The position numbers were made by a program, and so were the translations under genes. DNA of 5,607 nt from Microbacteriaceae bacterium. GTDB taxonomy: Bacteria > Actinomycetota > Actinomycetes > Actinomycetales > Microbacteriaceae. Location of the stretch: assembly GCA_025463615.1 (NCBI GenBank), contig JAODAU010000306.1:1-5607 (forward strand). The letters are read 5' to 3'. The stretch's first letter is position 1. Every line of letters starts with the position of its first letter. Shown piece by piece: positions 1 to 5,550 of the stretch. The notes under the pieces were generated by a model that did no database searches, was not told where the DNA came from, and saw only the letters and a list, made by a program, of their open reading frames with translations.

Positions 1-535
<535 letters not shown>

Positions 536-559
536 TCACCGAATGCGCCTTAAACGAAC

Positions 560-588
560 GACGCCGCCCACACGAGGTGAGCGGCGTC
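560..588 (-). terminator. Rho-independent-type terminator after the cold-shock gene
   Basis: GACGCCGC (560-567) pairs perfectly with GCGGCGTC (581-588). Inside, after one mismatch, CAC (569-571) pairs with GTG (577-579) around a 5-base loop. In the minus-strand transcript the stem begins 22 bases after the csp stop codon and is followed by a modest U-rich run (GUUCGUUUAA). It separates csp from the independently regulated groEL. Confidence 0.75.
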
Positions 589-610
589 GGCCGTGGAGAA
601 CTGAGGTGCG

Positions 611-817
611 CTACTGCACCAGGCGCACCGACTCGGCCTGGGGCCCCTTCGACCCCGTGCCGACCTCGAAGGTCACCTGCTGGCCCTCTTCGAGCACCTT
701 GTAGCCACCCATGTCGATCGCGGAGTAGTGGACGAACACGTCCTGTCCCCCGCCCTCGACGGTGATGAATCCGTAGCCCTTTTCAGCGTTGAACCACTTG
801 ACGGTTCCATTCGCCAT
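611..817 (-). CDS. cspA: Cold-shock protein, CspA family
   Basis: Small single-domain OB-fold protein of 68 residues that binds single-stranded RNA and DNA in the cytosol and acts as an RNA chaperone. The family start [15 protein letters not shown] is present, with RNP1 (KGYGFI, residues 13-18) and RNP2 (VFVHY, 27-31). The C-terminal half matches the CspA pattern (GQQVTFEV at 45-52, [10 protein letters not shown] at 58-67). The length is standard for the family. The ATG at 817 follows an AGGGAG Shine-Dalgarno 7 bases upstream. It has a roughly 100-base leader containing a hairpin and a terminator before groEL, so it is probably its own transcription unit. Whether it is cold-induced or constitutive cannot be read from the sequence; actinobacteria usually carry several such paralogues. 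Confidence 0.97.
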   Translation of the reverse strand: MANGTVKWFNAEKGYGFITVEGGGQDVFVHYSAIDMGGYKVLEEGQQVTFEVGTGSKGPQAESVRLVQ

Positions 818-868
818 TGATTAACTCCCTGCCGTGTTTCTGCGCGGTACCTGCGGGTATTGCGATTG

Positions 869-891
869 CACCGGGTCACGAAAACCCGGTG
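869..891 (-). promoter_or_regulatory. Hairpin in the predicted csp mRNA leader
   Basis: CACCGGGT (869-876) and ACCCGGTG (884-891) form a perfect 8-bp stem with a 7-base loop, 51 bases upstream of the csp start codon. There is no U tract on either strand, so it does not look like a terminator. If transcription starts near 922 it would sit in the middle of the csp leader. Csp leaders in other bacteria are known to be structured and temperature-responsive; a similar role here is inference. Confidence 0.55.
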
Positions 892-928
892 GCCAGAAAC
901 TGAAGCCGGATGGTGCGACCAATCCCAG

Positions 929-934
929 ATAGTA
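929..934 (-). promoter_or_regulatory. Candidate -10 element of csp
   Basis: TACTAT on the minus strand at 929-934 is the best -10 hexamer in the 229-base gap between the LytR_C gene and csp. No good -35 lies at 16-18 bases. Two TTGACC copies farther upstream (959-964 and 978-983, minus strand) are about 24 and 43 bases from the -10, which is too far for a normal promoter, but could be regulator sites or belong to another start. Confidence 0.35.
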
Positions 935-1026
935 ATCAGCTTGGGGGCTTCGCGAAATGGTCAACCGCCCCGATGGGGGTCAATTTTCCCGTTCGCCGCG
1001 CGGATTAAACACGGGCGTAACACAGC

Positions 1027-1041
1027 GGCCCGGATCGGGCC
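1027..1041 (-). terminator. Short GC-rich hairpin after the LytR_C gene, possible weak terminator
   Basis: GGCCCG (1027-1032) and CGGGCC (1036-1041) form a 6-bp stem with a 3-base loop, starting 5 bases after the stop codon of the LytR_C gene on the minus strand. The following sequence is not clearly U-rich, so termination would be partial or factor-dependent. Position is the main argument. Confidence 0.35.
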
Positions 1042-1046
1042 ATCCG

Positions 1047-1610
1047 CTAGGACTTCGGCAGCTTGTAGTCGCTGCCGATCACGACCACCATCGGCGACTG
1101 CGGGTAGGCGTTGGAGAGGCTGATCGTGCCCACCTTGAGCGACAACACCATGGCCCGCGCGGCCGCCTCGTTGGCCGGGTCGGAGTAGTAGACGACCGTC
1201 TCCTTGATGGTCGTGCTGCCCGCATTGGTGCGGGCCCCGACGCCCTCGGCCGCTCCGTTCCACCCCTGGGTGACGAGGTAGTCGCCGACCGAGTTGGCGA
1301 GGCCGGGGGTCGCCGTGCCGTTGAGCACGGTGATGGGGAGCGTGGGGTTGACCTTCGGCGCAGCGGTCGGCGTGGGCGTCACGGTCGGCGTGGGGCTCGC
1401 GCTGGGCGCGTTGAAGAAGGGGAGGTCGTTGAGCTTGCCGTTGACCACGAAGATGGCGAACACGCCGGCGAGCACGATCAGGCCGGTGGCGAGGGCCGCC
1501 CAGGCGAAAGCGACCCAGCCGCGACCGGGCTTCTGCGGGCCGCGGTGCGCGCCCGTGCGAAGCAGGTCTTCGGGCACGTCGTCGAAGCGGTCTTTCTGAA
1601 ATGTCGCCAT
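1047..1610 (-). CDS. Single-pass membrane protein with extracytoplasmic LytR_C domain (VirR-like)
   Basis: 187 residues. A basic cytoplasmic N-terminus (1-31) is followed by one transmembrane helix (about 33-57, rich in A, L, V, I), then a Ser/Pro/Thr linker (69-91) and a C-terminal LytR_C domain (about 92-183, starting ITVLNGTATPGLANSV). The layout predicts the domain outside the membrane, near the cell wall. It resembles mycobacterial Rv0431/VirR, which has the same architecture and is implicated in cell-wall integrity and membrane-vesicle release. It lacks an LCP catalytic domain, so it is probably an accessory or binding partner rather than a phosphotransferase. The ATG at 1610 has a GGAAGAG Shine-Dalgarno only 2-4 bases away, closer than usual. 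It lies 23 bases after the DUF3263 gene, apparently in one operon. The exact function is inferred from the mycobacterial relative. Confidence 0.9.
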   Translation of the reverse strand: MATFQKDRFDDVPEDLLRTGAHRGPQKPGRGWVAFAWAALATGLIVLAGVFAIFVVNGKLNDLPFFNAPSASPTPTVTPTPTAAPKVNPTLPITVLNGTATPGLANSVGDYLVTQGWNGAAEGVGARTNAGSTTIKETVVYYSDPANEAAARAMVLSLKVGTISLSNAYPQSPMVVVIGSDYKLPKS

Positions 1611-1633
1611 GGCTCTTCCGGGTCGATCGGTTG

Positions 1634-1948
1634 TCAGTGCGAGTCGGGACGGCCGAGGATCCGGGCGGACCGGGCCTCCGTGCGTGCGTCCCTGATGCGG
1701 AGCAGGCGCTTGACGAGCATGGGGTCGAAGGCGAGCGCCTCCGGATCGTCGAGCACCGAGTTCAGCATCTGATAGTAACGGGCGGCGGAGAGTCCGAACT
1801 CGGAGCGGATCGCCTCCTCCTTCGCGCCGGCCTGGCGGAGCCAGTGGCGCTCGAAGGTGAGGATGTGCGCCGAGCGCGTGTCGAGAGCCGTGCGTGCGGG
1901 GTCGCCGGAACGGCTCCCATCCGCTGCGCTGCCGGCGCGTGACGACAC
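1634..1948 (-). CDS. DUF3263 family small helical protein (putative HTH)
   Basis: 104 residues from a GTG start at 1948. The conserved block spans about residues 28-97: HILTFERHW, then AGAKEEAIRSEFGLSAARYY, then PEALAFDPMLVKRLLRIRDA. This is the DUF3263 signature found across Actinobacteria. The pattern AGAKEEAIRxxFGLSxxRYYQxLN looks like a helix-turn-helix of the sigma-70 region 4 type, so DNA binding is plausible but unproven. The GTG is chosen because AAGGGAG lies 4 bases upstream and the resulting length matches family members such as Rv0430; longer in-frame extensions are low-complexity and lack homology. It precedes the LytR_C gene by 23 bases, the same pairing as Rv0430-Rv0431, suggesting it regulates or works with that envelope protein. 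Confidence 0.88.
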   Translation of the reverse strand: MSSRAGSAADGSRSGDPARTALDTRSAHILTFERHWLRQAGAKEEAIRSEFGLSAARYYQMLNSVLDDPEALAFDPMLVKRLLRIRDARTEARSARILGRPDSH

Positions 1949-1970
1949 GGTTCTCCCTTCGCTCGGCCCC

Positions 1971-1976
1971 AGCCTA
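1971..1976 (-). promoter_or_regulatory. Candidate -10 element of the DUF3263-LytR_C operon
   Basis: TAGGCT on the minus strand at 1971-1976 would place a start near 1963, just before the Shine-Dalgarno of the DUF3263 gene. The -35 at 16 bases (GTGGCT) is poor. No convincing terminator separates this gap from the upstream DUF2332 gene, so read-through is equally possible. Confidence 0.25.
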
Positions 1977-2034
1977 GGGGCGCGTTGCTGGGAGCCACCG
2001 TAAGGCCCGGGGCGTTGCACAACTGAGTGTCTGT

Positions 2035-2991
2035 TCAGAACCAGTCGAGATTCTGTCCGTGCGGGCCCGTGAAGGCGAGCGGATGCTCGTCCAGAGCCAG
2101 CACGAACCGCCCGGCACTTCCGCTCCCCGCCGGCAGCGCCGCCTCCACCACGGGCAGCGCGGCGCGGCCCTCGAGGCTGAGCCAGCGGCATCCGAGGGCG
2201 CGCACCTCCTCGGCGAACAGGGCGCGCTCGGCCGCCGGAAGGTAGACGAGCACGCCGCTGGTGATGACGACGAGCGTGGCATCCGTCGGCGCCTCCGCGG
2301 CGAGCGCGGCGAGGCTGGCGCGCGCGTCACCGGCGACGAGGTGCGGCGGGTCGGCGGCGGCGATCGCCACCGCCGCGCGCAGGCGCTCCCTGCGCTCGAA
2401 CTGCTCGGGCGGCACGTTGGCCTCGAGCCAGCGGATGTCGTCGGCGTCGGTCACGTCGAGCGGCGCGAGGTCGTTGCCGGCGCGCCAGACCACCTCGGGC
2501 ATTCGCGTCGGTATCGGGAGGGGGCCGGCCACGGTGCTCTCCAGCAGCACCGGGCTCGGGCCGGCGATGGGATCGAGCACGTGGTCGTTCCAGCGGTAGC
2601 TGTAGCGGTCGGGGTAGAGGCAGAGGCCGGCGCTCGCGCCCACCTCGAGCAGGGCGAGCGGGCCCGGGATGAGGGCGAGGGCGGGCAGCAGGGAGGCGCA
2701 GCGGCGGGGTTCGTTGGTCTGCACCATCCGGTGCGCCGCCTCGGATGCGACCTCGTCGGCGTGCGCGACGAACCAGTCACGGAACGGCCCGTACGCCCCC
2801 TCGGGGGCGCCGAGCAGGCGGGAGACCGCGAAGACCAGGGCGGGCTGGCGCTTCTGCAGCGGCATCCGCTCGATGAGGGCCCGCATGGGGGCGTCGGATG
2901 CCACGCCCAGCGCCCACCCCTCGTAGATCGCCGACTGGCCGCGCGCCTCGACCGACGCGTAGGTGGCGTACCACTCGGCGGTATCCCTCAC
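2035..2991 (-). CDS. DUF2332 family protein, methyltransferase-like fold, function unknown
   Basis: 318 residues with no signal peptide or membrane helix, so cytosolic. Features conserved in DUF2332 are the N-terminal YEGWALGVASD (23-33), QTNEPRRCA (91-99), LLEVGASAGLCL (114-125), WRAGNDLAPLDVTD (169-182) and the C-terminal GPHGQNLDWF (309-318). LLEVGASAGL resembles motif I of Rossmann-fold SAM-dependent methyltransferases, and SGVLVYLP (245-252) fits a later strand, so SAM binding is plausible but not shown for the family. The start is GTG at 2991, whose last three bases with the next A form GTGA, overlapping the TGA stop of the upstream acetyltransferase by 4 bases. This implies co-transcription and translational coupling. 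The GTG start gives the expected family length. Confidence 0.88.
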   Translation of the reverse strand: MRDTAEWYATYASVEARGQSAIYEGWALGVASDAPMRALIERMPLQKRQPALVFAVSRLLGAPEGAYGPFRDWFVAHADEVASEAAHRMVQTNEPRRCASLLPALALIPGPLALLEVGASAGLCLYPDRYSYRWNDHVLDPIAGPSPVLLESTVAGPLPIPTRMPEVVWRAGNDLAPLDVTDADDIRWLEANVPPEQFERRERLRAAVAIAAADPPHLVAGDARASLAALAAEAPTDATLVVITSGVLVYLPAAERALFAEEVRALGCRWLSLEGRAALPVVEAALPAGSGSAGRFVLALDEHPLAFTGPHGQNLDWF

Positions 2992-3440
2992 GGGCGGTAC
3001 ATCAGGATGTGCGGCAGACCCGCCTCGAAGTAGACGTCGCCGTGCGGCTCGAACCCGAACTTCGCGTAGAGCGGCGCGATGTACTCCTGCGAGTGCAGCA
3101 GCAGCGGCTCGTGGCCGTGCGTGGCAAGCACCTCGGCGATGAGCGCCTGGGCGAGGCCCTCGCCGCGGCGGTCGGCGCGCACCACGACCCGGCCGATGAG
3201 GCGGCGGGCGTCGCGGAAGCTGGGCTCGGCATCCTCGATCACGCGGAGGTAGGCGGCGGTGCCGCGGTCATCCGCGATCCACAGGTGTTCCGTTGCGGGC
3301 TCGCTGTCGCGCCAGTCGAGCTCCTCCTCGTCGATGCGCTGCTCCACGAAGAAGACGTCGGTGCGGAGCTTGAGCAGCGAGTAGAGCTCGTCCGTTGTGA
3401 GTTGGCTCCACGCTTTGCGCACCACGGAACATTCGGTCAT
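2988..3440 (-). CDS. GNAT N-acetyltransferase, ElaA family
   Basis: 150-residue acetyl-CoA-dependent acetyltransferase; the acceptor is unknown for the family. ElaA-type features are LYSLLKLRTDVFFVEQ (19-34), RLIGRVVVRADRRGEGLAQA (80-99), which holds the acetyl-CoA pyrophosphate loop, SQEYIAPLYAKFGF (117-130) and the C-terminal GLPHILM (141-147). The length matches E. coli ElaA. The ATG at 3440 is chosen because MTECSVVRKAWSQL aligns with the family N-terminus; the frame stays open to 3689, but that part is antisense to msrB and has no homology. The Shine-Dalgarno is weak. An AT-rich TTATTA on the minus strand at 3452-3457 could be its -10, giving a very short leader. Only 46 bases separate it from the divergent msrB start. 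Confidence 0.92.
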   Translation of the reverse strand: MTECSVVRKAWSQLTTDELYSLLKLRTDVFFVEQRIDEEELDWRDSEPATEHLWIADDRGTAAYLRVIEDAEPSFRDARRLIGRVVVRADRRGEGLAQALIAEVLATHGHEPLLLHSQEYIAPLYAKFGFEPHGDVYFEAGLPHILMYRP

Positions 3441-3451
3441 GCTGCCGAGTT
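3426..3451 (+). promoter_or_regulatory. SigR/SigH-type (thiol-oxidative stress) promoter of msrB
   Basis: GGAACA (3426-3431), 16 bases, then AGTT (3448-3451). Mycobacterial SigH promoters follow GGAAYA-N16/17-CGTT and streptomycete SigR promoters GGAAT-N18-GTT; this site differs from the first by one base. The start would fall near 3459, leaving a leader of about 28 bases that includes the msrB Shine-Dalgarno. The -35 box overlaps the first codons of the divergent acetyltransferase gene. MsrB genes belong to known SigR/SigH regulons, which supports the assignment. A TTTAAT at 3450-3455 could instead serve as a housekeeping -10, though no good -35 accompanies it. Confidence 0.5.
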
Positions 3452-3486
3452 TAATAAGGCGTAGGTTCCCCGAGAGGACGAAGACC

Positions 3487-3909
3487 ATGGCCAAGAAGAC
3501 CGACACCGCAGCATTCCCCGTCGCCAAGACCGAGGAGCAGTGGCGCGCGGAGCTCGACCCCACCCGCTTCTCCATCCTGCGCAAGGCCGCCACCGAGCGA
3601 CCGTGGTCCGGCGCCCTTCTCGACGAGCACCGCACCGGCGTGTACACCTGCGGCGCGTGCGGCGCCGAGCTCTTCGCCAGCGGCACCAAGTTCGACTCCG
3701 GCTCCGGCTGGCCGAGCTTCTACGAGTCCATCAACCCGGATGCGGTGGTGCTGAAGAAGGACAGGAGCCTCTTCATGACCCGCACCGAGGTGCTCTGCGC
3801 CAGCTGCGGCTCGCACCTCGGCCACCTCTTCGACGACGCGTACCAGACCCCCACCGGCGACCGGTACTGCATGAACTCGCTCTCCCTCGACTTCAAGGAA
3901 GAGAACTGA
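3487..3909 (+). CDS. msrB: Peptide-methionine (R)-S-oxide reductase MsrB
   Basis: 140-residue cytosolic enzyme that reduces methionine-R-sulfoxide in proteins back to methionine. The zinc site is two CxxC pairs (Cys55/Cys58 in CGAC, Cys104/Cys107 in CASC). The substrate site includes GWPSF (74-78) and HLGHLFDD (110-117), and the catalytic Cys is Cys128 in RYCMNSLSLDF. The usual resolving Cys just before GWPSF is replaced by Ser73 (SGSGWPSF), and the five cysteines listed are the only ones, so the enzyme lacks an obvious resolving Cys and is probably regenerated directly by thioredoxin or a low-molecular-weight thiol system. The ATG at 3487 follows GAGAGGA by 8 bases. The frame is open upstream to 3397, but without homology. 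The nitroreductase follows after 5 bases. Confidence 0.98.
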   Translation: MAKKTDTAAFPVAKTEEQWRAELDPTRFSILRKAATERPWSGALLDEHRTGVYTCGACGAELFASGTKFDSGSGWPSFYESINPDAVVLKKDRSLFMTRTEVLCASCGSHLGHLFDDAYQTPTGDRYCMNSLSLDFKEEN

Positions 3910-3914
3910 GCGAC

Positions 3915-4460
3915 ATGACCGTCCTGGATGCGGTGAGCCGCCGCCGCTCGCACGCGAAGGTGACGCCAGCCGCACCCACCCACGAGCAGCTGCTGCCCCT
4001 CGTCGCCGCGGCCGGAACGGTCGCCGACCACGCGTCGCTGCGGCCGTGGCGCCTCATCGAGCTGCGCGGCGACGCGCGCAATCGGCTCGGCGAGGCCTTC
4101 GTGGTCGCCGCCGGACTCGACGACGAGAGCGGCGCGAAGCTGGCCGCCAAGCCGCTGCGGGCGTCGCTGCTCATCGCCGTGGTGGCAGTGCACCAGCCGA
4201 GCTTCAAGGTGACCGAGTGGGAGCAGGATGCCACGGCATCCGGCGTCGCCCACATGCTGAGCCTGCTGCTCAGCGAGGCCGGCTGGGGCGTCATGTGGCG
4301 CACCGGGCACCAGACCCGCACGCCGCAGGTGCGCGCGATGCACGGCCTGGCCGACAACGAGCAGCTTCTCGGCTGGCTCTACGTGGGCGGCCTGCCCGAG
4401 GATGCGCGCGAGGGCTCGAAGACCCGCATCGACCCCTCGGAGTTCCTCACGAGCCTGTGA
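3915..4460 (+). CDS. Nitroreductase family FMN oxidoreductase, YdjA-like
   Basis: 181 residues, the compact size of the E. coli YdjA branch (183). These are FMN-dependent NAD(P)H oxidoreductases; the physiological substrate of this branch is not established. The N-terminal SRRRS (8-12) is the FMN-phosphate-binding arginine cluster. DHASLRPWRL (38-47) matches the YdjA PDHxSxxPW segment, and EWEQ (101-104), GWGVMWRTG (123-131) and LLGWLYVGG (151-159) are family blocks. The ATG at 3915 lies 5 bases after the msrB stop, with GGAAGAG inside the msrB 3' end as its Shine-Dalgarno (11-base spacing). It is therefore co-transcribed with msrB and may share its stress promoter. The last 14 bases overlap the convergent transporter gene. 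Confidence 0.92.
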   Translation: MTVLDAVSRRRSHAKVTPAAPTHEQLLPLVAAAGTVADHASLRPWRLIELRGDARNRLGEAFVVAAGLDDESGAKLAAKPLRASLLIAVVAVHQPSFKVTEWEQDATASGVAHMLSLLLSEAGWGVMWRTGHQTRTPQVRAMHGLADNEQLLGWLYVGGLPEDAREGSKTRIDPSEFLTSL

Positions 4461-5412
4461 TCTCGACGCCCCTGGTGAGCCGTCGGGACGGGATCGCGGT
4501 GATCACCACGGCCACGATGGCGAGCCCCGTGCCCGCGACGGTCGTCCACTCGATCAGCTGGCCGGGAAGCGGCAGCAGGGCGTCGAGCACCAGCGACATC
4601 ACCAGCTGGCCCGCGACGGATGCCAGCCCCAGCAGCAGCACGCCGGTGGTGCGCACCACGACCACCGCGCCCCCGATGAAGATCGTGCCGACCAGCCCAC
4701 CCAGGTAGAGCACGGGGTTCGTCGGGAAGTTCACGTGCAGCCCCGCGATCGCGGCGTGCACGGCGAGAGCCAGGGCGAGCACGGTGGCGCCGACGAGGAA
4801 GTTGAGCAGGGTCGCCGTCATCGCGGAGCCCGCCGCCAGCCGCACCTGTCCGTTGAGCGCCTGCTGCACCGAAATGGCGAGGCCGGCAATGAAGGGGAGC
4901 ACCAGCATCCACCCGGCCTGGTTGCCCGCCGACTCGCTGGAGACGGCCCAGCCGACGGCCACCAGCGCCAGCACGGAGCCGACGAGACGCGTGATCGTGA
5001 TTGCCGCGGGAGGGGTGGTGCCGATGCCGCGGCGATCGACGATGAGGCCGCTGATGGTCTGGCCGGAGACGACCGCGATGGTGAAGAGGGCCACCCCGAG
5101 CACGGCCCCGGTGAGCCCCTGCGAGAGCACGAACAGCCCGCCGCCCGCGCCGCCGACCAGGTACCACCACGGCGTCGACGCGCCTCGCACGGATGCCGCG
5201 AGCCTGCGCACCCCGCGCCGCCCGGGCGACCACACCGCGAGCACGATGAGCATGATCACGAGCCCCGAGCCGAACGAGATGACGGCGGCGAGGTAGCCGT
5301 CGCCGAGCGCGCGCGACAGCTCGCTGTTGATGCGCGACTGCGTCGCCGTGAGCACGCCCACGAGCACCGCCCCCGCTACGCCGAGGGCGAGGATGGCGCG
5401 GGAGGGCTTCAC
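4447..5412 (-). CDS. DMT-superfamily transporter, YdcZ/DUF606 type, two-repeat form
   Basis: 321-residue integral membrane protein with about ten predicted hydrophobic helices and short polar loops. It is an internal duplication: each half begins with a helix followed by a Q/N-containing segment, QSRINSELSRALG (25-37) in the first and QQALNGQVRLAAG (183-195) in the second, as in fused DUF606/YdcZ proteins. Family members are half-size or full-size; this is full-size. The substrate is unknown. The start is a GTG at 5412 giving VKPSRAILALGVAGAVLVGV, with the first helix immediately after a positively charged N-terminus. The Shine-Dalgarno is weak. The 3' end overlaps the convergent nitroreductase gene by 14 bases. 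Its upstream region holds a large palindrome that may control it. Confidence 0.88.
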   Translation of the reverse strand: MKPSRAILALGVAGAVLVGVLTATQSRINSELSRALGDGYLAAVISFGSGLVIMLIVLAVWSPGRRGVRRLAASVRGASTPWWYLVGGAGGGLFVLSQGLTGAVLGVALFTIAVVSGQTISGLIVDRRGIGTTPPAAITITRLVGSVLALVAVGWAVSSESAGNQAGWMLVLPFIAGLAISVQQALNGQVRLAAGSAMTATLLNFLVGATVLALALAVHAAIAGLHVNFPTNPVLYLGGLVGTIFIGGAVVVVRTTGVLLLGLASVAGQLVMSLVLDALLPLPGQLIEWTTVAGTGLAIVAVVITAIPSRRLTRGVEITGS

Positions 5413-5430
5413 CGTTCCACGCTACCGCCC

Positions 5431-5445
5431 GGGGGCGCGCTCCCC
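5431..5445 (-). repeat. Small GC-rich hairpin in the transporter leader
   Basis: GGGGG (5431-5435) can pair with TCCCC (5441-5445) around CGCGC, counting one G-U pair, 19 bases upstream of the transporter GTG start. It is close enough to affect ribosome access, but such hairpins are frequent in GC-rich DNA. Confidence 0.3.
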
Positions 5446-5447
5446 TT

Positions 5448-5513
5448 TCCCCGAGGGGCCGGTATCTACCGGTTCGGCGCCGAGTCGAGCCGTAGATTCG
5501 GGCCCCTCGCGGA
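5448..5513. repeat. 66-bp imperfect palindrome between transporter and tRNA-Thr
   Basis: Arms 5448-5469 and 5492-5513 pair at 19 of 22 positions around a 22-base centre. They include a perfect 9-bp block CGAGGGGCC/GGCCCCTCG (5452-5460 with 5501-5509) and a perfect 6-bp block ATCTAC/GTAGAT (5464-5469 with 5492-5497). The left arm also holds a tight dyad, CCGGTA-TC-TACCGG (5459-5472), which competes with the long pairing, and the centre has CGGCGCCG (5475-5482). Neither strand has a U tract after it, and the flanking units diverge, so it is not an obvious terminator. TAGATA on the minus strand (5463-5468) could be a -10 of the transporter. Confidence 0.75.
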
Positions 5514-5534
5514 TGTTGGGCAGGGGCGCATCTG

Positions 5535-5540
5535 TACTAT
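5535..5540 (+). promoter_or_regulatory. Candidate -10 element of tRNA-Thr
   Basis: TACTAT at 5535-5540 lies 10 bases before the mature 5' end of the tRNA, the right distance for a short tRNA leader. The hexamer 17 bases upstream, GATGTT (5512-5517), is a poor -35 and touches the edge of the palindrome. Confidence 0.45.
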
Positions 5541-5550
5541 TGACGGGTTC

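Noticed and set aside
957..1772. 271-codon open frame on the plus strand
   Set aside because: It is antisense to the LytR_C and DUF3263 genes, is Arg/Gly/Glu-rich without family features, and arises from GC-biased third positions of the real genes.
1985..2020. GGCCCGGGGC dyad after the DUF2332 stop as a terminator
   Set aside because: The pairing is short and essentially a self-complementary CCCGGG, without a U tract.
1949..2191. Upstream in-frame extension of the DUF3263 protein
   Set aside because: It is low-complexity Arg/Gly/Ala sequence overlapping the DUF2332 3' end; the GTG at 1948 has a good Shine-Dalgarno and gives the family length.
2059..3033. 324-codon open frame on the plus strand
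   Set aside because: It is opposite the DUF2332 gene, has low-complexity basic composition and no recognisable domain or ribosome binding site.
3397..3486. Earlier in-frame start for msrB
   Set aside because: A clear GAGAGGA site precedes the ATG at 3487, and the extension would overlap the acetyltransferase start and the promoter.
3441..3689. N-terminal extension of the acetyltransferase (open to 3689)
   Set aside because: The extension is antisense to msrB and lacks ElaA similarity; the ATG at 3440 gives the normal family length.
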